From: an uncultured Bacilli bacterium
GTDB taxonomy: Bacteria > Bacillota_I > Bacilli_A > RF39 > UBA660
NCBI GenBank assembly: GCA_944359735.1
Contig: CALVTA010000031.1
Location: 1-13,663 of the forward strand
Direction of reading: 5' to 3'
DNA: 13,663 bases
Shown here: piece after piece, positions 1-6,700 of the stretch
How the letters are laid out: every line of letters starts with the position of its first letter
Numbering within the stretch: position 1 is the stretch's first letter
Translations under genes and position numbers: made by a program
Notes under the pieces: model-generated
Told to the model about the DNA's origin: nothing
Databases searched by the model: none
Seen by the model: only the letters and a program-made list of their open reading frames with translations

Positions 1-77
1 ACACATACAGTTAAAGTGATAGCTAAAGATAATCAAGGAAGAATATTATATGAGGAATCGAGAAAGTTTAATAAAAA
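1..77 (+). repeat. Perfect 77-bp direct repeat, left copy
   Basis: Bases 1-77 are identical to 343-419, an offset of 342 nt or exactly one protein repeat unit (114 codons). Identity stops at 78 versus 420. The left limit is cut by the window edge, so the identical tract may be longer. Perfect synonymous-site identity suggests recent unit duplication or gene conversion. Confidence 0.
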
Positions 78-2088
78 AACACCTTCTACAATGATTTCAA
101 TAGATATACCAAGTAGTAATGAAAAATTAACGAATGATGAAATGACATTAAAAGGATGGATAATGAGTGAATATGAAAATCCAGTGGTAGAGGTATATTT
201 AGATGAAATAAAACAAGAAGTAGAAATGGATAGACATGAAAGAGCAGATGTAATTGCTGCTATTAAAGATTATGGTAGTGAGGAAGTTAATAAAAATCCA
301 GGATATTTAACAACAATAAATATAAGCTCACTTGATTATGGAACACATACAGTTAAAGTGATAGCTAAAGATAATCAAGGAAGAATATTATATGAGGAAT
401 CGAGAAAGTTTAATAAAAAGAAGCCTGATACTATGCTTGCTATTGATATACCGAGTTCTAATGGTAAAGTAAATCGTAATTTTTCTGTTCATGGTTGGGT
501 AATGAGTGAAGATAAAGATAGTTATGTTGAAATTTTTATTGATGGACAAAAAATAGAAACTGAAATTACAAGAAGTGAAAGAATTGATGTTTTAAATACA
601 ATAAAGGGATATGGTGGAGTTTCTAATAATCCTTTACCCGGATATAATACTGCTAATATTGATTTAAGTAGTTATCTTGATGGGAAACATGAAGTGATGG
701 TGGCTGTATATTCAAGAAATGGAATCTTGATAACTAGTGAAAGTAGAATTTTTGAACTTGAAAAATATAATAGTACCATTAATATTTCTAGTCCAACTAG
801 TACTACTTATAAAAATTCATTTGATATTGATGGTTATGTTTTGAGTGAAGCTGATAATACAGTTATTGATTTGTACATTGATGATAACTTAATTGCTTCT
901 AATATAGAGCGTTTTAATAATAATAGTATAGAATCATCATTGTATGAAGAATATGGTGGAGTTTCTAATAATCCTTTACCTAATTATAATTATTCATATA
1001 GTGTTGTTGATTTATTTGATGGTAATCACACTTTAACTGTTAAGTTAAAATTGGATACAGGTGAAGTTGTGAAAACTAAGAGTGTAAAATTTAATGTTTC
1101 AAAATATGAAAGTTTAATTACTGTTGATTTTCCTAGTTCTGGTAATATTAATAAAGATGATAACTTGTTTATAAGAGGTTGGGTAATGAGTGAAGATAGT
1201 AATACAACAGTAAAAATATACTTAGATAACCAAGAAATAAATGAATTTATTGATCGTCATGAAAGAGAAGATGTTCTACAGGCAATTAATGGTTATGGTG
1301 GTAGAGTAACTAATACTTTACCAGGATATTCAACAACAGTTGATTTATCAAATTGCTCTGTTGGATATCATAAACTGACAATAAAAACATTTAATCATTT
1401 AAATGAAGAGTTTAATAGTTATAGTAAAACACTTTATATTTATGATGGATTTGAGCTTGGTATAGATGTATCTCAACATAATGGTAATATTGATTGGAAT
1501 TCTGTTAAAAATTCTGGCGGTGTTGATTTTACTTTTATAAGATTAGGTTATAGAGGATATGCACCTGCTGGTAATATGGCTCTTGATAGCAAATTTGTTT
1601 TTAATTTTAATGGGGCAACTTCTAATAACATTAAGACAGGTATTTATTTCTTTAGTCAAGCTACTAATTATCAAGAAGGTGCTGAAGAAGCTCGTTATGT
1701 TTTAAATACGTTAAATATGAATCCTGGTTTTAGTGCTAAGTTAAGTTTGCCTATCATGTTAGATGTTGAATATTCTACTGAACCAAATGGTAATGGTAGA
1801 GCTGATCATATTTCTGATGATGCAAGAAGTGAAGCGGTTAGAGGTTTTCTTGAAACTATGAACTCTTATGGACTTAGATCTGGCCTTTACGCTAATAAAG
1901 ATTTTTTGACTAATAAACTTGATTTATCAAGATTTAACAATTATGATACTTGGCTTGCTCATTGGACTTATGATTTTAATAATAGAAGCGACTATAATGG
2001 AGCTTATAGAATATGGCAATATAGTAATTGTGGTTCTGTTTCAGGAATTAATGGTTGTGTTGATTTAGATGTTTCATATCAAAGTTAA
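1..2088 (+). CDS. GH25 muramidase with Ig-like repeats, 5'-truncated by window edge
   Basis: Probable extracellular lysozyme-type autolysin that cleaves the MurNAc-GlcNAc bond of peptidoglycan. The frame is open from base 1, so the true start, and any signal peptide, lies upstream; the first in-window GTG (base 16) is inside a repeat and is not a start. The 695 visible codons are: the tail of one repeat (1-27), four complete repeats (28-141, 142-255, 256-368, 369-482), and a C-terminal GH25 domain (about 483-693). GH25 hallmarks are GIDVSQHNG (Asp489), the catalytic D-x-E pair Asp588/Glu590 in LDVEYS, and late WLAHW, IWQYS and VDLDV motifs. The protein ends right after the catalytic fold, with no LPXTG sorting signal, so the repeats probably bind or space the enzyme at the wall. 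Cys677 and Cys686 flank a short loop near the end and might pair; this is inference. It is followed by its own terminator, so it is probably not co-transcribed with the downstream operon. The GH25 call is firm; the repeat function is unknown. Confidence 0.
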   Translation, partial: THTVKVIAKDNQGRILYEESRKFNKKTPSTMISIDIPSSNEKLTNDEMTLKGWIMSEYENPVVEVYLDEIKQEVEMDRHERADVIAAIKDYGSEEVNKNPGYLTTINISSLDYGTHTVKVIAKDNQGRILYEESRKFNKKKPDTMLAIDIPSSNGKVNRNFSVHGWVMSEDKDSYVEIFIDGQKIETEITRSERIDVLNTIKGYGGVSNNPLPGYNTANIDLSSYLDGKHEVMVAVYSRNGILITSESRIFELEKYNSTINISSPTSTTYKNSFDIDGYVLSEADNTVIDLYIDDNLIASNIERFNNNSIESSLYEEYGGVSNNPLPNYNYSYSVVDLFDGNHTLTVKLKLDTGEVVKTKSVKFNVSKYESLITVDFPSSGNINKDDNLFIRGWVMSEDSNTTVKIYLDNQEINEFIDRHEREDVLQAINGYGGRVTNTLPGYSTTVDLSNCSVGYHKLTIKTFNHLNEEFNSYSKTLYIYDGFELGIDVSQHNGNIDWNSVKNSGGVDFTFIRLGYRGYAPAGNMALDSKFVFNFNGATSNNIKTGIYFFSQATNYQEGAEEARYVLNTLNMNPGFSAKLSLPIMLDVEYSTEPNGNGRADHISDDARSEAVRGFLETMNSYGLRSGLYANKDFLTNKLDLSRFNNYDTWLAHWTYDFNNRSDYNGAYRIWQYSNCGSVSGINGCVDLDVSYQS
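343..419 (+). repeat. Perfect 77-bp direct repeat, right copy
   Basis: Second copy of the tract at 1-77. It encodes the last strands of repeat unit 2 (from THTVKV to the lysine-rich linker). The next unit boundary falls directly after it at 424, as expected for exchange of whole units. Confidence 0.
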
Positions 2089-2089
2089 G

Positions 2090-2120
2090 AAAAGATAACA
2101 TTTTTGCTATCTTTTTCTCT
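2090..2120 (+). terminator. Hairpin terminator after GH25 gene
   Basis: Directly after the TAA at 2086-2088, AAAAGATA (2090-2097) pairs with TATCTTTT (2108-2115). The stem extends inward past one A/C mismatch (2098/2107) by two more pairs to a TTTT loop (2101-2104). A pyrimidine-rich TCTCTTT run follows. It is AT-rich and therefore modest in strength, but well placed. It separates the lysozyme gene from the export operon. Confidence 0.
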
Positions 2121-2146
2121 TTAAAATAGTAAAATTATTAATTTGA

Positions 2147-2155
2147 TGTTATACT
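2147..2155 (+). promoter_or_regulatory. Extended -10 promoter for the export operon
   Basis: TGTTATACT (2147-2155) matches the extended -10 form TG-n-TATAAT with one change. No good -35 hexamer lies at 16-18 nt spacing, which is tolerated with an extended -10. Transcription would start near 2161-2163, giving a leader of about 20 nt before the ATG at 2182. It lies between the GH25 terminator and the first operon gene. In AT-rich DNA chance matches are common, so position is part of the argument. Confidence 0.
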
Positions 2156-2163
2156 AATTATAT

Positions 2164-2170
2164 AGAAAGG
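2164..2170 (+). promoter_or_regulatory. Ribosome binding site deciding the wzt start
   Basis: AGAAAGG ends at 2170. It leaves only 2 nt before the in-frame GTG at 2173, too close to serve it, and 11 nt before the ATG at 2182, slightly long but usable. ATG 2182 is therefore preferred, removing three residues from the longest reading. Confidence 0.
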
Positions 2171-2181
2171 CAGTGCTGTTT

Positions 2182-2925
2182 ATGAGTTCAGTGAAAAATT
2201 ATGCTATTAAGGTTAATCATGTAACTAAAAAATTTAAAATTTATTATGATAAGGCTAGTACATTAAAGGAAAAATTGGTTTTTTGGAAGACTAATAATAA
2301 AAATGAGGAAAGAACGGTATTAGAGGATATTAATATAGAAATAAAAAAAGGTGAAACAGTGGCTTTAATAGGCACTAATGGTAGTGGTAAAAGCACATTG
2401 TTAAAGTTAATGACAAAGATAATATATCCTACTAAAGGTAAGATTATTACTGTTGGTAAACTTACTTCATTACTTGAACTTGGAGCGGGGTTTCATGATG
2501 ATTTTACAGGAAGAGAGAATATTTATTTTAATGCTTCTATTTTCGGGCTTACTAAAAGTGAAATAGATGCTAAGGTTGATGATATTATTGCTTTTTCAGA
2601 ACTTGAAGAGTTTATTGATAATCCTGTTCGGACTTATTCATCAGGGATGTATATGCGTCTTGCTTTTTCTGTAGCTATAAATGTTAATGCTGAGATTTTA
2701 CTAATAGATGAAATATTAGCAGTTGGTGATCAACATTTTCAAGACAAATGCTTTAAAAAATTAGAGGAATTAAAAAATAGTGATAAAACTATAGTGATAG
2801 TTAGTCATAGCTTGAATTCTGTTAGACAATTATGTAATCGTGCTATTTGGATAAAAGATGGTCATGTTAAAATGGATGGGAAAGCTGACACGGTTATAGA
2901 TAAATATCTAGAAGAATGTAAGTAG
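2182..2925 (+). CDS. wzt: ABC transporter ATPase, polysaccharide export (Wzt/TagH type)
   Basis: Nucleotide-binding subunit that powers export of a lipid-linked polysaccharide or teichoic-acid-like polymer; it acts at the inner face of the membrane with the permease encoded next. From ATG 2182 it has 247 residues. Visible motifs are Walker A GTNGSGKST (about 64-72), the family-typical LLELGAGFH...FTGRENIY stretch (about 98-115) that separates Wzt/TagH/KpsT proteins from other ABC ATPases, the variant signature YSSGM (about 152-156), Walker B ILLIDE (about 172-177) and the H-loop SHS (His209). It stops shortly after the ATPase fold, so it lacks the C-terminal carbohydrate-binding domain of roughly 150 residues found in long Wzt proteins. 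In known systems the short form goes with export coupled to synthesis rather than recognition of a capped chain end; applying that here is inference. It is the first gene of the operon, 10 nt before the permease. The ATPase precedes the permease, the reverse of the common wzm-wzt or tagG-tagH order. Confidence 0.
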   Translation: MSSVKNYAIKVNHVTKKFKIYYDKASTLKEKLVFWKTNNKNEERTVLEDINIEIKKGETVALIGTNGSGKSTLLKLMTKIIYPTKGKIITVGKLTSLLELGAGFHDDFTGRENIYFNASIFGLTKSEIDAKVDDIIAFSELEEFIDNPVRTYSSGMYMRLAFSVAINVNAEILLIDEILAVGDQHFQDKCFKKLEELKNSDKTIVIVSHSLNSVRQLCNRAIWIKDGHVKMDGKADTVIDKYLEECK

Positions 2926-2935
2926 AGGTGAGTTT

Positions 2936-3709
2936 ATGCAATTAATTAAAAATCTATATAACTATAGAGAATTGTTGAAAAGTAATGTAAAAAAAGAGAT
3001 ACGGGGTAAATATAAGGGATCTTTTTTAGGAGTGTTGTGGTCTTTTGTTAATCCGTTATTACAAGTAGCTGTTTATGCTATTGTTTTTCCTTATATTATG
3101 CGTATACAGACTGATAATTATTTAATTTATTTGATAATTGGTATTATTCCTTGGACTTTTTTTACAACTGTTATTAATCAAGGAATGGTAACAGTTAGAA
3201 TGAATGCTGGTATTATAAAAAAGGTATACTTTCCTAGAGAGATTTTGCCAATTTCTGTAGCTTTTAGTGGCTTAATTAACTTTTTAATAAGTTGCATTAT
3301 TATAGTATTATTTTGTATTTTTGGTGGTGTAGGTATTAGTTGGCATATTATTCTTTTACCGATTATTGCTTTACTGCAATTTATTTTAACATTAGGTATT
3401 GTTTTTGCTCTTAGTGCTATTAATATTTATATAAAAGATACGGAATATATTATAACGTTTTTGATTAATATGTTATTTTACGCAACACCTATTTTATATG
3501 AAGCAAGCCTTTTCCCAGAAAAGATAAGATTTATTTTGTATCTTAATCCAATGACTCAAATAATAGATGCATATAGAAATATATTTTTATATCATCAATT
3601 ACCTAGTTTAGCAGGTATTATTTATTTAGCACTAATCGCTTTAGTTCTATTTTTCTTAGGTTTATTAGTATTTAGAAAGTTAGAAAAGGGATTTGCTGAG
3701 GAGGTGTAA
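2936..3709 (+). CDS. wzm: ABC-2 type polysaccharide export permease (Wzm/TagG type)
   Basis: Membrane subunit that forms the channel for the undecaprenyl-linked polymer, partner of the preceding ATPase. It has 257 residues, the usual length. The N-terminus carries the amphipathic cytoplasmic segment typical of the family (YRELLKSNVKKEIRGKYKGS, about 10-29), followed by LGVLWSFVNP. I see about six membrane segments near 34-56, 62-82, 110-130, 137-162, 171-188 and 226-248. The family features IKDTEYI (about 166-172), FYATPILY (181-188) and LNPMTQIIDAYR (203-214) are present. AGAGGTGAG just upstream (2926-2932 and preceding bases) serves as the ribosome site for ATG 2936. The end of the gene contains the ribosome site for the next gene. 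The transported sugar cannot be inferred from this subunit. Confidence 0.
   Translation: MQLIKNLYNYRELLKSNVKKEIRGKYKGSFLGVLWSFVNPLLQVAVYAIVFPYIMRIQTDNYLIYLIIGIIPWTFFTTVINQGMVTVRMNAGIIKKVYFPREILPISVAFSGLINFLISCIIIVLFCIFGGVGISWHIILLPIIALLQFILTLGIVFALSAINIYIKDTEYIITFLINMLFYATPILYEASLFPEKIRFILYLNPMTQIIDAYRNIFLYHQLPSLAGIIYLALIALVLFFLGLLVFRKLEKGFAEEV
3698..3706 (+). promoter_or_regulatory. Strong Shine-Dalgarno site inside wzm end
   Basis: GAGGAGGTG sits in the last codons of the permease gene and leaves 5 nt before ATG 3712. It is close to a full anti-16S complement. This fixes the start of the large HAD/glycosyltransferase gene and suggests efficient translation of it. Confidence 0.
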
Positions 3710-3711
3710 TT

Positions 3712-6700
3712 ATGTTAGATGACTTAAAACAATTAATAAAAGATAGTAAAATTATCTCTTTTGACATTTTTGATACATTGATAACTAGAATTGTGGATAG
3801 ACCGGAAGCTGTTTTTGAATTGATGGAATTATCCGAGAATATACTTGATTTTAGTAGGATTCGTCAGGAAAAACAAGCAGAAATTGGTACTATATTAATG
3901 AAAGAAAAAAATTATCCTCATGCTACACTTGATGAAATATATGATTATATAAAAAAGACTACATCTATAAAAAACGTTGCTTATCTTAAGAAAAAAGAAA
4001 TTGAAATAGAAAAGGAATTGTTATTTCCTAATAAAGAAATGAAAGATATAGTTAATTTTGCTAAAGAAAATAATAAAAGAATAATAGTAACTAGTGATAT
4101 GTATTTAGATTTAAAAACAGTAAAAGATATATTAAAAAAGTGTGGATATGATGAATTTGACCATATTTATCTTTCATCTGTAGAAAAGAAAGCTAAGTTT
4201 AATAGTGAACTATTTGATTTTGTTATAGAAAATGAAAAGGTCAAACCTAATGAAATACTTCATATAGGTGATAATTATAGTCATGATTATATTAATGCAA
4301 AAGAAAAAGGCTTGAAAGTATATCATTATGAAAATACAATTATAAATAATAAAAGTTCTAATTTGGCACTTTCTTTTCATAATGGAATTTGTCGTTTGTT
4401 GAAATTAAATGAGAAAGATTTCTTTATAAATTTAGGTGCTAAAGCTGGTCTTTTGTATTTAGCACTTTTTGAAGAGTTAGAGGCATTAAAAAATAAAAAA
4501 ATATATTTTTTAGCAAGAGATGGATATAATTTATACAACTTGTTTAATAAATATTCAAAGGATAAGAAAGTGACATATGTTTATGCTTCAAGAAGAGCTA
4601 TGCTTATTCCTAGTATAACGGAAATAAATGATGAAACCGTTAATAATTTACCTCCTTTTACTTTTGGACAGACAGTCGGTGAAATATTGGAGTATGTTTC
4701 TTTAAGAGATATATTCACTGATAGTGATTTAAAAGAAGTTGGCATTGATAATTTTTCATATATAATTAAAACCATGGATGATTTTATTAAAGTGCATAAT
4801 TTATATAAAAATAAAAAATCACAAGTTTTAAAAGTATGTTATAAAGAACGAAAAGCAGCAGAAAAATATTTTAAAAAGTTAGAATTAAGTAAGGAAGAAA
4901 ATGTTTTTTTTGATTGTGGTTGGAATGGTAGTTCTCAATATTTTTTAGAAAATTTGTTACAAACTTTAAAAATAGATTCAAAAATAAAGTTTTATTATAC
5001 AGGGATTTTAGATAATACTAAAAGTAGAAAACAATTACATGATAAGTTATTTAAAAGTTATTTGTTTAATATTAATGATAATTTAGAATTAGCAGAAAGG
5101 CTTATGGATAATATTGTTATATTAGAACTGTTTTTTGGAGCTCCTCATAATTCTGTGTATCATTATGATTTGAATGAAGATGGATATATATTAGAAGATT
5201 TTGAAAGACAGTTAACTTACAAGGATAAAATATATAGAGGATTAGATTTTTATTTTTCTAAAGCTCTTTCTATTTTTAAAAAATATGGTATAACTATTAA
5301 TCGAGATGATGCTATTAAACCTATTTTAGATTTAATAGAACAGCCAACAGAAGAGGAAGCTATTATGATTGGAGATATTCCAAATGTAGATGGTTTTGCG
5401 GCTAAAAAAGGAATAATAAAGTATGTTGCTAAAGTGACGATGGAAGACTTAAAAGTGAATGAAAATACGGAAATATATTGGAAGAAGGGATTATTGACAA
5501 GGCCTGATATTTCTTTAGAAGTAAAAGATTTTGTAAGAAAAAAGTATAATATTAATGAGGCGAAAAATGATATAGAGATTAAACAAAATCATAATTCATA
5601 TTTAAAAAGATTTAAAAGGGCTTTGAAAACACATGGATATAGAACTACATTTTATCTTTTAAAAGAAAAAATCAATAAAAAAGTATTTGATAGTGATGAT
5701 TATTCTAAATGGATTATAGAAAATGAGAAAAATAAATATAGTACTATACAGTTAAAGTATAATCCTTTAATTTCATTAATAATACCAGTGTATAATGCTA
5801 AAAGTAGTGAATTAGTTGAATGTCTTGAATCAGTCTTGAATCAGACTTATAATAATTTTGAGATATGTATAGTTGATGATTGTTCTACTAATAAAGATAC
5901 TTTAGAAGTGTTAAAAGAATATCAAGATTTAGATAAAAGAATAAAAGTATCTTATCATAGGAAAAATGAACATATTTCAAAAACTACAAATGATGCTATT
6001 GCTTTATCTACTGGTGAATTTATTGCTCTTTTAGATAATGATGATGTATTAGCACCTAATGCTTTGTATGAAATGGTTAAGAAATTAAATGAAGATCATA
6101 CTTTAGATTTTATCTATAGTGATGAAGATAAATTAACTGAAGATGGATCTAAAAGACATTTGCCTTTTTTTAAACCGGATTGGTCACCTGATACTTTTAA
6201 TTCATTGATGTATACATGCCATTTTTCGTTGTTTAGAAAAACTTTAGTTGATAAAATTGGTGGTTTTACTGTAGGTTTAGATGGTGCACAAGATTATGAT
6301 TTTGTAATGCGATTTACAGAGGTTACCAATAATATTGCTCATATTCCAAAAATATTATATCATTGGCGTGAAAGAGAGGGATCAATTGCAAATAATCCAG
6401 AAGCTAAACCATATGCTCTTGAGGCTATAGTTAAATTAAAGCAGGATTCTTTAAAACGTCAAAGTTTAAAAGGAAAAGTTGTTTATGATAAACGAGTTTA
6501 TCAATATCGAATAGATTATGAACCTAAACAGTCTAGTTTAACGTTGTTATTGTATGGTAGAGAAGAAAATATTAAAAAGGCACTTGATAATCTTTCTAAT
6601 TCTAAAGCTTTAAAAGATGTGTATATACTAGATAATAATAACAAAAAAATTGAAAGTAAAGTTCAATATAAAAAAGAAAAATATAAAGAGAATTTATTAA

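Larger units (their letters stand above)
1..1446 (+). repeat. Tandem Ig-like protein repeats, 342-nt unit
   Basis: Units start at 82, 424, 766 and 1105, with lengths of 342, 342, 339 and 342 nt. Bases 1-81 are the tail of a further unit. Each unit encodes a similar layout: a beta-strand opener (IDIPSS or similar), G-W/Y-V-M/L-SE, an IYLD/IFIDG strand, an R-x-E-R-x-DV segment, a YGG...N-PGY turn, and a final G-x-H strand pair. This resembles Ig-like spacer domains of Firmicutes autolysins. Unit 4 is the most divergent: it lacks the R-x-E-R-x-DV signature and has GY instead of GW. Unit boundaries were set by eye from the repeated openers. Confidence 0.

Noticed and set aside
16..18. GTG at 16 as start of the lysozyme gene
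   Set aside because: The frame is open to base 1 and the preceding codons match the same position of the next repeat (THTVK), so the gene is truncated by the window edge.
1..1446. The 342-nt periodic repeats as a CRISPR or non-coding satellite array
   Set aside because: The periodicity is in frame, the units are divergent protein-coding Ig-like domains, and there are no short repeats with unique spacers.
2173..2175. GTG at 2173 as start of the ABC ATPase
   Set aside because: Only 2 nt separate it from AGAAAGG; ATG 2182 has usable spacing and fits the family N-terminus.
4581..4775. A 64-codon open frame on the minus strand
   Set aside because: It lies wholly inside the HAD/GT gene, antisense to a well-supported coding region, with no recognisable domain.
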